Below are positions 22,926 through 33,986 of a stretch of 64,000 nucleotides of DNA, piece by piece (the stretch's first letter is position 1; every line of letters starts with the position of its first letter). The notes under the pieces were generated by a model. The model was not told the DNA's origin. It saw only the letters and a list, made by a program, of their open reading frames with translations, and ran no database searches. The stretch is from positions 992,001 to 1,056,000 of the forward strand of contig JAHGAU010000016.1 of the NCBI GenBank assembly GCA_019925105.1, given 5' to 3'. The position numbers and the translations under genes are program-made. This DNA is from Niebla homalea (Eukaryota; Ascomycota; Lecanoromycetes; Lecanorales; Ramalinaceae).

Positions 22926-23745
22926 TAATATCCTTCCAAGGTATCAGGCTCGCATTTCCGGTGCTGAAAATGAAAATACTGACTGCTGTTAGGCCTTTCC
23001 TCTACCTGGCAAATGACTACGCGCCTAACGCCAATGCAATCACTCACGGATCTATTACCCTGCTGGACCACCTACCTAATCAAATCCTAAAAAAGTACCT
23101 ACGATGAGATATGATAGCTTTTTCCATGCTGGGCTTCTCTTGGGCTTAGGAGGCAGAGAATGAGCGTGTACAAGACAGTCCAGCTGGCAGCAAAAGCCTT
23201 GATACTATTGGAGAACTCGACAGTCCTGCCGTCCGGGCTGAGAACGAAGCTGCCGTTGTTGGATTCTGTCCACAAGAGCTCGCAAGCCTTACCTCAGATC
23301 TTCGACCTCAATTTCAGCCAAAATACTCCTCGTGTCAGCGTGATCTCCTCACTTCGATCTTACAGAGACGTGACATTACTCTCAAGCTATGCAAGCTTGC
23401 TGGTCTTACATACAGTGGTGTATGGATTTGAGAAAAAAAGGACAACAAAAGATCAACTTGCCGCCGGGACTTTGAGGAAATAATTTAGCACAGAGATTCT
23501 ACCTGGTTGACATGAAGAAGACCGGGCGGTCCACGAATCGCTTATGGACGCCACCAAAAGCCAATCTCGCAAAGGAGCTATGCACAGAATCTAAACGCTT
23601 GCCAAAGGAAAATCTATTGCCTGATAAGACCGCCGGCCAAAAACCGGCTTGATCGCTCGAAGGTCAACGATAAAAGCGGTTTCCGGGATCTGCAACCTGC
23701 TTCGAGATCAAAGATCTGGTGAAAAACTCTGATAATACACATGGA
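22926..23745. other. Unassigned stretch
   Basis: A 107-codon plus-strand frame (23160-23483; VQLAAKALILLENSTVLPSG) is helix-like and could be the C-terminal relic of the neighbouring zinc-cluster regulator, but I cannot confirm it. Confidence 0.3.
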
Positions 23746-23833
23746 ATCAATGTTCCGATCACAGAATGTGGCCAAATGTCGATGCCCTCTTCATCGGGCT
23801 TCTGGATGTTTTCCTATCTAGCAGAGAAGAGAC
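23746..23833 (+). repeat. Dispersed repeat copy 1 (pair with 35710-35791)
   Basis: Shares atcaatgttccgatcaca, then atcgggctt, and a tail ending in agagac with 35710-35791, in the same orientation about 12 kb away, with small indels. Confidence 0.65.
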
Positions 23834-24280
23834 CGTTTGACACCATCCTGTAACGCAATACAATATGGATGAGAAAATCCAGCCCTGCCACGAAAATGCT
23901 GGTTGAATTGGAACAACGTGACAGTGGCTCAAAATCACACTCAAAGCCTTCACCAAACGATGATTCGGAGTCGATCTTCGGGGTATACCTGAAGAATCGC
24001 CCACTATGGATGGTGAACCCGCAGAGCAGCTCGAAAAGTCGCCTCGCAGGAGTAAACGGACAAGCTTTGACCTCTCGAACAAAAGAGTCCAGCGACTGGA
24101 GAGGAACTACGGCGTAAGGGATGTCCGCAAGGATAACGAGGTGCGAGGCGGCGTTATCATACGTGGAGAGAAAGGGTGAGAGGGCCTCTCCTCGCTCAGT
24201 AGTGAGAAGGCAGGTAGCTGGTGCGCCGCAAGGCTGCCCCGCCTGTCGTCCCACTATTGAGTAAGGAAAGCGCCTTTCAC

Positions 24281-24605
24281 CTCGAGCTTAGAGATTTAAG
24301 ACTTCATGCAAGACCCAGAAGACAGTCTGCAAGCACCTTCTGGAAGATTCATACATCAACCAGGTCGTCACTGATCCGGAGAACGCACAGAAGCGGGTCG
24401 AAAACGACCGCCGTGTCAATTACCAAAAGAAGCAGGCGATTGAGGAGGGTCGCATGTGAGGAGGGTCGCAAGTGAGGAGGGTCGAAAGCAAGGAGGGCCG
24501 CAAGCGAGGAGGGCCGTAAAGCGCATGGGCACTAAGGGTCGTGGCAAAAGGCGCCCCAATACAAGCAATCACTAAGACCAGCCCGAAGGACAAGACTGAT
24601 TCAGT
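24281..24605 (+). pseudogene. Charged coiled-coil protein relic
   Basis: Readable frames include FHLELRDLRLH, then after a frame change CKHLLEDSYINQVVTDPENA and KRVENDRRVNYQKKQAIEEG, leading into degenerate 16-bp repeats. The short 'LELRDLRLH' piece recurs as NLELKDLRLH at about 31.33 kb, so these belong to one dispersed family together with the duplicated segment at 30.9-31.5 kb. Family unknown; a mobile-element-encoded protein is possible but unproven. Confidence 0.4.
24442..24523 (+). repeat. Degenerate 15-17-bp minisatellite, five units
   Basis: Units of the type gaggagggtcgcaagt. The repeat would encode EEGRK-like peptides where the frame is kept. Confidence 0.75.
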
Positions 24606-25598
24606 CGGACTCATTAGTCAAATAGTTACTTTCGACCTCCATCCAACTCAATTACAACTCTATTGGTTCCATTATCAGCTCTAGTAGATTTATAAATACA
24701 TAAGATTACTTATAGTACAGATATATAATACGCTTTGCCTAGCGAGATTCCTAGTTTCTCTTAGTTTGGATCCTTCAATAACAAATTAATAGTAATTGAT
24801 CCGTTGCAAAAGCGTATGGTCAAGTGGTTTGGTTTCAAACCAAAATCCAAGAAACCAGGAAATGATACATCCCAAATCAAATACATGACAGGTCAAACTA
24901 ACAGTTCAAACCAATCTGTTGCAAAATCATTGGCAATACTGAAGAAGTGGATGGCCATCAGTTTCAGTGCACCGCAAGGTGCCTGGCCGGCTGTTGCCTC
25001 TTCACCAGACCTCGCCCCAAGCACCCGGCGGAAGAACGGTCAGATAGTGAGAGACTATGGATCGAGCAAGGGGGAGTATCCGTCTAAGAAGCCGAACGCG
25101 GCTACCGCGGGCCTCCATGGGAGAAAAAAATACCGTACTCACTGGATCCATACCGGTAATTGCGACTGCATACAGGAAGGCTGCAAGCCAGCAACTGCCA
25201 CCGACGGCTATGGTCGTCACGCCGTGGCCGGGAGACTAGAACATCTCAAACAAAGCCTCACCCACTGGTTGAGATCAACAAAGGTGCTATCCGCCAGGGA
25301 GAGAATCCGTACACCGAATACTACCTGCACCAAGGGGCGCAGCAATTGCCAAGCAGCCCGCAGGAGTCCATTTCAAAAATGGACTGCAGAAATGTTTTGA
25401 GAGGGAGCATCGGATCGATTCATCGACAAGGATCAGAATGGTCACAACTTATGGGGTAGGAAGCTAAAAGAGGAAGGAGCCAGGGGGGGGTCGGAGGATG
25501 GCTGCAGGGCCGGCCCCAGCCAGCCTTTTCGCATCTCACATCTCATACATTGAGACTGCCTCTCACATCTCATACAAATTTGAATCAGCTCTCAGATT
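24606..25598. other. AT-rich stretch then unclear ORFs
   Basis: 24617-24800 is markedly AT-rich. A 198-codon plus-strand ORF (24804-25400) overlaps two other open frames; PLVEINKGAIRQGENPYTEY (about 25262-25321) in one of them looks protein-like. No domain was recognised and I do not call a gene. Confidence 0.3.
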
Positions 25599-25985
25599 GT
25601 GAAACGTACATGCTCATGGCGAAACGAAGAACGTGCGAGTCATTTCCATGGTCGGTGCTCGTCGCCATCACCATCAAGATCATGGTTCCTCTGTATCTGG
25701 CATTGTACTTTATTCGTCAGAGAGTGTGATATGAGGCTCAAATCGCGGGACCCATTGAAGTCCCGGATGACATGTACCCAAAGGGGCGATACCCGGCGAT
25801 CTCCTCCTAAGCCACAGTCTCTACGGCGAATCTGAACAATCCTCGAGGGCCTTGACTTGGAAGAAATGCATGGAGGCTGAAAACGAACGAGTGCGTAAGA
25901 AGAATGATGAAAGGTAGAGGAAGGCCAATGATCATATGGAGAAGGCTTGGCGGGAGAGGATTGATTTGGCGCAAGGATCAGCGTA
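25599..25985 (+). pseudogene. Membrane-segment and coiled-coil relic
   Basis: One plus-strand frame gives VLVAITIKIMVPLYLALYFI (a transmembrane-like segment), then RQRV, a TGA (CGA with one C-to-T), and YEAQIAGPIEVPDDMYPKGR. A second frame gives KCMEAENERVRKKNDER, a TAG, and NDHMEKAWRERIDLAQGSAY. The pieces look like one decayed gene with stops and a frameshift. Family unknown. Confidence 0.4.
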
Positions 25986-26300
25986 CGCCTAAGGGATTTC
26001 TCTGCCGACATGTGGTCCCTTGGCATCATGGCCATCGAATCGAATGAAACGATGACGATTGGGACGAACATACTGAAAGCGGATGGCACACCGCATGGAC
26101 TCTGTACAGCCGTAACCATTCTCATTCCGCATAAACAATCTCTCTTGCAATCTCCCCTCTCGTTCCATCCTTGAACCACGTCTTCTGGTGACATATAAAC
26201 CCCTTTCATATTTTAAGCTCCTTCGCCTGCTTCGTATCTGAACCCAGGAGGCTTCATCGTTGAGCCACACCCCCTTTCACTCCACAGCATCGTCATCTCG
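25986..26300. other. Overlapping antisense ORFs, no call
   Basis: A 189-codon minus-strand ORF (25640-26209) overlaps the relic above and is probably a shadow; nothing recognised. Confidence 0.35.
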
Positions 26301-26555
26301 TTAGTCCACTATTGCACCAAATCGCGTTAGCCCATCCAAGCCCCTCGTAAACGGGTGGACCCATACCGATTTCAGGAGGCGGCCCGACAGCCAAAAGATG
26401 AACGCTGCAACGTAGAGGACTCCAAATGGGTGGGCACCTACGGCCAGCATGATGAAGATAGCGAGGATTAAAAAGAGCGTGGAGATGAGGATAATGGCGA
26501 ATATAAGGAAGATGGTGATCATGGAGATCGCGAAGATGGTGATCGCCGCGAGCAT
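26301..26555 (-). CDS. Small hydrophobic membrane protein, 84 aa
   Basis: Starts MLAAITIFAISMITIFLIFA and stays hydrophobic for about 42 residues, then AHPFGVLYVAAFIFWLSGRL forms a second hydrophobic segment before a basic tail. It probably has two to three membrane helices. The ATG follows a pyrimidine-rich leader (about 26590-26700) typical of fungal promoters. No homologous family was recognised and there are no neighbours of obvious related function. It could be a real small gene or the intact remnant of a larger one. Confidence 0.4.
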   Translation of the reverse strand: MLAAITIFAISMITIFLIFAIILISTLFLILAIFIMLAVGAHPFGVLYVAAFIFWLSGRLLKSVWVHPFTRGLDGLTRFGAIVD

Positions 26556-27175
26556 TGTAGTATCGTGGTAGTGACTTGATTTAGTAGTGAGAGGGAAGCT
26601 GTGAGGAGTAACGGGGAATCAGTCTTGGGGCGGAAGGATGTATGTGTAGCAGGAGAGATAGAACGAGGTATACGAGGGTAGCTGAAAGGGCATGGGAGAC
26701 TCACTTGTGCGGTCTGAAGAGCAAAGAAGGCTGAAAAACGAGCGTTTCTTGGATGATATTTGCTAGTAGCAGGAATTTGTGTGAGATGGACGACCAAGCA
26801 GCCGCGTAAGCGGAACACATTCGCGCACTACGCAGATGTGTTATGGCCCTTGTAAGAGATTCTGATTGGCCGTTGCTCGACTTGAGATTCACGCAAATTT
26901 GCTCGTCTACTATAATCAACCTATCGCGTATTACACTGCTCACCGGCTGTATCTACTTCTCTCCACGCTTCATACGTGTTCTACTCCCTCTCACCACATT
27001 TCGAATCTTCCTTTTCTTCCAACCAGGGCAGAGAAGTGATGAGACAAGCTTCATCCATACTGAAAGTATATACGGGCCATCTGGACCTGCAAGGTCGAAT
27101 CAACGACGACATGTCGTCCTCATGGTATGTAAATGAAATCCAATCCTTGACTGTCGTGACGGTGTCTTGATACGC
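26556..27175. other. Upstream region and unclear ORFs
   Basis: Contains the CT-rich leader of the small membrane-protein gene and short ORFs. The stretch VYTGHLDLQGRINDDMSSSW (about 27065-27124), followed by a GTATGT donor, may belong to the alpha-actinin relic. Confidence 0.35.
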
Positions 27176-27400
27176 AACTTGCTCACCAATGGCAGTTGTG
27201 CTTTGATCGATAATCACCGACCGGACTTGCTGAATCTCTACGAGCTTGATCCAACCGAGCATAGAAAAAACATGAAGCTGGCATATGAGGTCGCTCCAAA
27301 GGATCCCGCCATTCCTACGCTCCTAGACGTTGATGACGTCTGTGACGTCGCTAAGCCCGACGAATACTCAATGATCACGAGGTGCAAAAGCTCCACACAT
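27176..27400 (+). pseudogene. Alpha-actinin-type calponin-homology domain fragment
   Basis: The frame reads CALIDNHRPDLLNLYELDPT, then NMKLAYEVAPKDPAIPTLLD and VDDVCDVAKPDEYSMIT. This follows the second calponin-homology domain of alpha-actinin closely ('HRPDLI', 'NMQLAFDIA', 'IPxLLDVEDVCDVxKPDE'). The preceding residues SSSW end at a GTATGT donor and an acceptor TGGCAG lies just before CAL, but the expected 'NDGLAF' segment is missing. No spectrin repeats or EF-hands follow. It is an isolated piece of an actin cross-linker gene; a full copy should exist elsewhere. Confidence 0.65.
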
Positions 27401-27464
27401 GCGAGATAAAGCGGACGCCGGCAAAAATCCCCTCGTTTCACGTGATAAAACCTCTCCTTTCAAA

Positions 27465-28046
27465 ATGTCGCCCAAGAAATTCGGTCTTTCAGTCAACACT
27501 GCCGTTGCAAATCGCAGCAGTGATGAAGGCGTCTTTGAGGATGATTTGAAGGAGCCATGCTCGGGAAAGTCATCCAAGAAGGCAGGCAAGAAGTTGAAGG
27601 CGAAGAAAAGCCAAACAAGCTTGAAGTGTTTAAACCGCGCCTTTGCAGCACTCGAGAACATCGAGATCGCCGGCCGTGGTGTGAATAAATTTGCGAGCAA
27701 TATGGACACATCCATCCAGACGAAGAACAGTCCTGAGAAACGGACAAAAAATCTCAAATGGGATGTGCAGAGGAAAATTGTCGCTGGTGGAACCCACGAT
27801 GAACCTTTGGCTAAGGACGGCAAATACACTAAAAAGTGGGTCAGGAAAGCCAAAGACAGAGACCAACATCACATCATGCGTCATATCATGCCTTCTCTGC
27901 CGAGGAAGAAGAAGAAGACTGAGGCCGCTCTGCTCAAGAGACTTAGGGAAGAGCATCCGATAGGAACACCCAGATCGACACTCATCACAGATCAATTCAA
28001 CGAAGAAGTCGACTTCTGGAACCAAGCCTATTATGGCCCTCCATGA
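27465..28046 (+). CDS. Lysine-rich hypothetical protein, 193 aa
   Basis: An uninterrupted frame from ATGTCGCCC at 27465 (an in-frame Met at 27399 is possible). It is basic, with clusters KKAGKKLKAKKSQ and PRKKKKTE that could serve as nuclear signals, and ends EEVDFWNQAYYGPP. The N-terminal third is shared with the truncated minus-strand copy at 21.6-21.9 kb. No domain was recognised. Its intactness beside a decayed paralog suggests it may be functional, or only recently inactivated. Confidence 0.5.
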   Translation: MSPKKFGLSVNTAVANRSSDEGVFEDDLKEPCSGKSSKKAGKKLKAKKSQTSLKCLNRAFAALENIEIAGRGVNKFASNMDTSIQTKNSPEKRTKNLKWDVQRKIVAGGTHDEPLAKDGKYTKKWVRKAKDRDQHHIMRHIMPSLPRKKKKTEAALLKRLREEHPIGTPRSTLITDQFNEEVDFWNQAYYGPP

Positions 28047-30880
28047 CGTCGACTGAATGGACCATGGATCTTGCAAATGGGAAGAACATTGAGCAAAGCA
28101 CCCACAAATAGCTGCCGGCTCTTCATGGCAAGCACACCAACATGTGGAGGCGTCAAACAAAGGCTTACGGGATTCTTATTTTGGAAATGGCTGCAAAAAG
28201 GCTTCAAGAAGTCATTAGCTTCTGACTGACGAGGCTATCGAACGTTTGGTGGCGTATGGCTGGAAAGTTTGAGCTTCTCTAGCGTCTCTTGCCAAACAAC
28301 GAACAGGGGACACGGGGTCTTGATCTTCTTTCAAAAGGCCACGCCGTACGCTTGGATTTGTGCAAGGATCTTGCCTCGTCCTTTGAATCCCCCAGGCCAA
28401 CGATACATACACAGTCCCGGACGCGTAAATCGAGAGCATTTTGTGACGTCGCGGATGAATGTTCTTCTCCTCTGACGCTGTCTGGACTGGCTTTGATGCC
28501 GGATACCTTTGTGGCGTTGTGCTTCTACTCGCTAGGTATGGATGGAATCCTCTGTTGGAGTAATGCGCCAATTTGGGGCGCATCTTACGTTCATCTGGTT
28601 ACATTGGCAAATTGCCCCAGAACACGGCTCTACTACATCTCCTGTCCTCACAACGTAATCCAATTCCGGGCGTGTGACGCCGCTAAGAGCACGAGTACAT
28701 ATTGCGAGGTTGAAAGACCCAGAAGAGGAGATGAGGAAGGTGCGGAAATGATCGATTCGGAAGATCGTGAGGCTATACCCAAGATGAATTATTTGGCTTG
28801 GAGGTATGCTATTGGGTGCAATGTATGGCTTAATCGCGCAACTATCTAGCGTCAAGAATTATGAAATCTCTCAGATTCGCAATACTAAGCTAGCCGAACC
28901 TTTGATACTTCAAAAAGACACTCATGTTCCTTAATTTTCAGTCCACTCTGCATTGCTCTCCAGGTCCTACGGGTATCTTTCGCTTTGTGCTTTTCCCTTA
29001 ATGTTGATCGCTTGCTCAACCTAATATCACATGTGGCCGCGTGAAATCCACAAAATTTCATTTCCAATGCAATGGAAGCTTCATTCGAGCCTCGAACTAC
29101 CAAAAATCCCCTGTATAGGGCTGCGTAGGCACTATGATCCCCTCAATTGAGCAGCTCGCCACCATCCACGATTCGATGTAAAGATTGATCATGCACTGGC
29201 TCTCGGTGCCTCTTCTGGAATACCAATTTTGCAAATATAAAGTTCCACCCCACCTTTTTCCTCATATATGACGCCGAAGTAGCTCTCTTGCCCGCAAGAA
29301 AAGCCGCTTTCACGGGCCATGATCTATCGGACCTGTCAGCCCAAGACCTCAAATCTTTGGCCACTATTTTCGAGATTTGCTGAAGCAGTGATTCTGAGGC
29401 ATGCTGTGTGCGCAAGCTTGCCAATAGCGAGAGCAACTGCGAATGCTCCAAGATTCAGGGGGTTTGCCGACAAGGTGGATCAGCGCTGGCATGGTGGTAG
29501 GATCATCAGTGTCCAATGTGTACACGGCCCTGAAGCGCTTGCAAGTGTCGGATTCTTGGAGATGGTTGACTCATAGGACTGTATATCCAGCATCAAGCTG
29601 GTTGTATCGCATTGTAGCTATTTGTGGTAGCATGGACCCATCATATGAGGTATGTATGTCACCTAGCCGAGTCCGAGTTGGTCTTGGAAAAAAGGGGCTT
29701 GCCTAGCTACCCAGTGGTAATGAGTGAGTAGGTAGCATCGCAGGAATGTATATCTCCTCTCAATGATGGTGTCCTGGGATAACGTAGGGCTGCTCCAATA
29801 CCTTGAGCCAGCACGGCTTGTCTGACAAGGAGCTGAATGAGTCACATGAGCGGTTCTTAGGCGATGCTTTTTTAGGACCAATGGATCGAGATCCTCACTT
29901 CTCTTAGTGGCTGTTCATCCAATCATCGATCCAGGCCCAAACCTTCCATTCCTCGTCGAATGAACTAAAGTATGCTATTCACTACTCTGCAGACTTGCGT
30001 AGAGGCCCCTGAGCCAATAGAATCTGGCGGTGTAGGTGCTAGCGTAGATGCCTAGCTTCAAAACTCTAAACCAAACTAGGCCGTGTTTTCTTTCCCTGGC
30101 CAAATGCTTGCTTCCGTTCTCACGCACACAGAGAACCACGGTCTTTCCTGGTATACTGTACTCTAGCATGATGCTACACCTGATGATCATCTCCTTTTCA
30201 CCAGTGGCTGCGAAGTCAAGACGATGTCCTCATTGCACAGCTTGCATCAAGATGCGGGATCGAAGGCTTTGGAGATTTGCATGAGTCATACTCGTCAAAT
30301 GAGCTCAAATCATCAAAGTCTGTGTCAGGCAAATGATCCAAGAGGTATATAAGTCAGTCTCCCCTGCTTGTATTGCACTGCTAACATCCTATTTAGGCAC
30401 CTTCCGCCTCGAGGAAGCCCTGTACTTCGTTGGCTCCTAAGGGAAATTGGCATTAATAATTTTCTCTCGGCTTCGAGTTTTCTGCTGTTCCTTGTGGCGT
30501 GCAAAGCAACGTCCTTCCCTTCTTCTAGCAGCAAAAGACATCATACCTTCTACCATGTTTTCCGCAATGTCTAGCAAAGAGCGAGGTCCACAAGGCCCCT
30601 ACACCTCAGACCCATCCCGCAGCAGTGTTTTTCTTCACCAGACGACAACATCCCCACCCGTAAGCGTCCAATCATGGACATGAAGTAAATTGCGTCCGAC
30701 TGATTTGGATGTAGGCTGTTTCGACACTCCATCAATGTTGATGATGACCTGGATTCACTCGACCCTGCCGAGATCATCTTCACACGGATCCAAAGTGGGG
30801 ATAAAACCTCCCCCGAGCACTCCTATGGAGTAGCACATACCCCCCTCACAACATCAAGAGATCTCAAGAGGAGAAGATCG
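28047..30880. other. Long gene-poor stretch
   Basis: Several ORFs of 60-186 codons on both strands (e.g. 28289-28849 plus; 29143-29451 minus, with a helical SLLQQISKIVAKDLRSW segment). None carries a domain I recognise. CT-rich sequence and microsatellite-poor DNA otherwise. Confidence 0.35.
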
Positions 30881-31470
30881 AAGAACTTCTGAAAACGCTA
30901 GATATCTATCGAAAGCAAAATAGCGATTAGGTCCCAAATTGAAGAGTTACGAGGTCAAGCAACCGCAGAAAGAACCAAATCCGAGAATTTCGAACGGCAG
31001 TGGCGCGAAGAAGAGTCAGCTCATAGGCGAAGTCGGGACGAACTACTCCGAGGCTGCCGCCGATGTGTTTTCAAAGCACATGACGTATAGTGTTCCATTA
31101 TGGCCATTCATAACCCTACCGACTAGTGCTGTCCTACCTCCATATTTCGAACCATCACTCAAAGCGAGCAAATCCAAGAACTTCTGAAAACACTAGATAT
31201 TTATCAAAAGGATAATAGCAACTGAAGGTTCAACCTGGAGAGTCATGCCGTCGTACATATTCCAGAAATTCCGAACGGCAGTGACGCGAAGACCAGTCAA
31301 CGATCGGGGTTCCCGTGCGAATCAACCTCGAGCTTAAAGATTTAAGACTTCATTTTTGCCGGTCAACGGTGCCGGGTCAGACGTAGTGTTTCATTATGGC
31401 CATACGCTGTTGGCTCAGCAAAGGGGAATAGCAGCAGGCTCCCAGAATCAGACAGCTATACAATGGTGGA
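30881..31470 (+). repeat. ~295-bp tandem duplication of a coiled-coil coding segment
   Basis: Copies begin at 30881 and 31176 (shared aagaacttctgaaaac) and both pass through a 'ccgaa...cggcagtg.cgcgaaga' part to 'ttcattatggcca'. In copy 1 one frame reads SQIEELRGQATAERTKSENF and RQWREEESAHRRSRDELLRG, a coiled-coil-like stretch; copy 2 is more decayed but retains NLELKDLRLH. Related to the relic at 24.28 kb. Confidence 0.65.
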
Positions 31471-32600
31471 CGGCAGGATCACGATAGAACGGAGACGGAT
31501 GAAGAGCCGAGCTCCAGCTCGGGCACACACACCCCCACCCATTCAGACACAGCCAATGACTTTGGCCAGCCCGCACCAGTTGCTGAGCCTGAGGCCATGG
31601 ACACAACCCCAGATCAGCCTCATCCTCAGGCTTTTCTGCATATGGGCACCCTTCAGGCACGCCCGAACTGGCTTCCTTCACATGAGGGCCGATCAGCATC
31701 ATGTGTACATCACTTTCAAAAGGTGTGAATCATCCTTCTTCGATGTCGTCGGGAAGACAGACAGGCAAAGCGCTGGATCCGTCCAGTGGGGCGCAAGCAA
31801 TGTCATCCCGCAACCGCTGGATCAAAGCTTCCCAGAACGACCGATAATCGGCCTACCTCAACCACAATCGCAAAATGACATGGGTCCAGTGGACAAAAAT
31901 TCGGGACACAGCGAATCGTCGAAGGCGCACAGGACAATGCAGGTATGCTTGACACCTGGGAAAAAATGATGGAGGAGACAGTGGTACAACATAGACAAAC
32001 CTTCCCCCGGGAATGACGCAGCATCCTTGAGGTGGCTCAATCCACAACTCACCACCGTCATTCGTTGAGGCGTTCGGTATGTTTCCTGCACAAATGGTCC
32101 TACGAGAACGCGTCAGGCCCATGCACCAAACGAGATCATCTAGAGCTGCCTAATCTCCTCCGACTGCGCAGCACCGGTGGAGCGCAAAAAAAGCGCAACC
32201 ATTGGTGGCGTGGCATCACTCACGAAGACGTGGCCCGGATGGCCTGGATCCCAGGCACAAAAGCTGGTAAGCGCAGGAGGCAAAGGCGTTACGTGTCCAC
32301 TCCACCACCGACGCCGAAAGAAGAGCCAGAGAGAGATTCTGAGCCCCTGATGGGACAATGGCATCGCAAGAATTGAATACAAAAAAGTCAAAGAGTGCGA
32401 GGGTAGTGAGAAAGAACAGTCTCCAACACCGTGCGAAACCATTTCGATACCTACGGATGCTACTCCACGGATTCTGATGTAATGGCGGAGGAGGACGCGC
32501 GTTGTGAAGACCATCTGGATTGGAGTGACTAGGGTGACCTCTACATGCTGAGCCTTTACACCAACAGTCCATGGGAAAGCTGAAGAGGAGAAAAACCAGA
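31471..32600 (+). pseudogene. Disordered-protein gene relic
   Basis: A frame reads TETDEEPSSSSGTHTPTHSD and later PEAMDTTPDQPHPQAFLHMG, stopping near 31.72 kb. Other frames give MLDTWEKMMEETVVQHRQTF (about 31.95-32.01 kb) and NHWWRGITHEDVARMAWIPG (about 32.20-32.26 kb). Composition is strongly coding-like but frames change repeatedly. Family unknown; probably continuous with the coiled-coil duplication upstream. Confidence 0.35.
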
Positions 32601-32852
32601 ACTCCACCTGAGCGAAGGGAAACTTGGGGGCTTGGCTTCCCGGGGTTAGCGCCCGAAGCTTGGAGGAATTGGCGGTAGGTACGCGGGCCCCCCCCGGCGC
32701 CTCTCCCCTAATGCCTCATTTCAAATTCCAGTGCTGATTTTGCCAGTGTGGAGGTCGACGACATGCCGACGTGCTATCGTAATAGCGCATGGGGTAGCAG
32801 CAGTTACCCTGAACAATGTCCCGTGGTTGAAACACTGCCTTCGATGAAACAC

Positions 32853-33047
32853 CGTGACACCGTTCATCGATCTACAACAATTTCAAGACACGCACGAGTA
32901 CGAGTGCCTGAGAAAGGCGTGACACCGTTCATCGATCTACAACAGTTTCAAGACACGCACGAGTACGAGTGCCTGAGAAAGGCGTGACACCATTCATCGA
33001 TCTACAACAGTTTCAAGACACGCACGAGTACGAGTGCCTGAGAAAGG
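32853..33047 (+). repeat. 65-bp minisatellite, three near-identical copies
   Basis: Units start at 32853, 32918 and 32983 (cgtgacaccgttcatcgatc...), with only two variable positions. Near-identity in a region where other repeats are diverged implies recent amplification. Confidence 0.95.
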
Positions 33048-33340
33048 CGTGACGCTGGAGGTGGGGGTTGCGGTATGGTCAAGATGAAGGGTGGAGGAGA
33101 ACAGGTGTAGGACCGAGAAGAATCCAAGAGGGAGCAGCCGATGGCAGCGCAAGCAAACATACCATTATAAAGCAGAATCGAAGGCCGCCTTAAGACAAAC
33201 ACATCAAATCTATAGATTGTATTTACCTACGATGGTACGCTATCTTTTGAGACAGCCTGGTCCCATATGAGTGATGAAATTACTGCACATAGCAACGTCA
33301 CAGCCAGCTGCGACCACTATCGGTGCCCTTTTTGCCGCTG
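33048..33340. other. 3' flank of the Crh gene
   Basis: No gene recognised between the 65-bp minisatellite and the stop codon of the Crh gene. Confidence 0.4.
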
Positions 33341-33953
33341 TCATATCTTTACCCACCCTTTGGGTCCCTGCGCTCTGTACTCAAGCAACTCCGCGGTATC
33401 CTTTTCGTATGCAGCATTCGCTAACGCTGCTTCCTTTTTCCCTCTCCTCCTCTGTATCGCGCAGCATGCCCACAGCGCTGCCAACGCCAGCACAGCCGCG
33501 CCAATCACGCCAGCAGCGATCCCGATCTTCGCACCTTTGCTCAATCCCTCAAACCTCTGCTTCAGGCTCTTCTCCGGCGGTTTCGACAACGTCTCCTGGC
33601 TCGTCGAGTTGCCCGGGACCACCTTGATACTCTGCCACGACCCCTTCTGATCCCCATACTGATATTCCTTCCCACTGCTGAAATCCGTCACCCGCGCCGA
33701 CTTCACCGCCATCGTGTACGGGCCCTTCTCGTAGTCCACCTCCCCACCCGCCCACGCCACGGTGTAATTATTGTTGCTCGCATCCCCCGCCGGCCAGATC
33801 CCCAACCGCACCTGGCACGGCGTCTGTGGGTACGATTCGCCTCCATTCGCGTCCTCATAGAGCAAGGTCCGGATCAGGGCGCCGTCGACGTACCATTCCA
33901 ACTTCTCTTTCGTCCACGAGGTGGTGTAATTATGGAACCCGTCCTGCGGGCTC

Positions 33954-33986
<33 letters not shown>

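Noticed and set aside
24281..24800. C-terminal relic of a Fot1/Pogo transposase with AT-rich flank
   Set aside because: The charged coiled-coil text and AT-rich tract are suggestive only; no DDE motifs, helix-turn-helix or terminal inverted repeats were found.
26010..26120. Protein-kinase-like text DFSADMWSLGIMAIE
   Set aside because: Only this short phrase resembles a kinase subdomain; no ATP-binding or catalytic-loop motif is found near it, so chance is likely.
28289..28849. 186-codon ORF as a gene
   Set aside because: No domain, atypical composition, and overlapping antisense ORFs of similar length.
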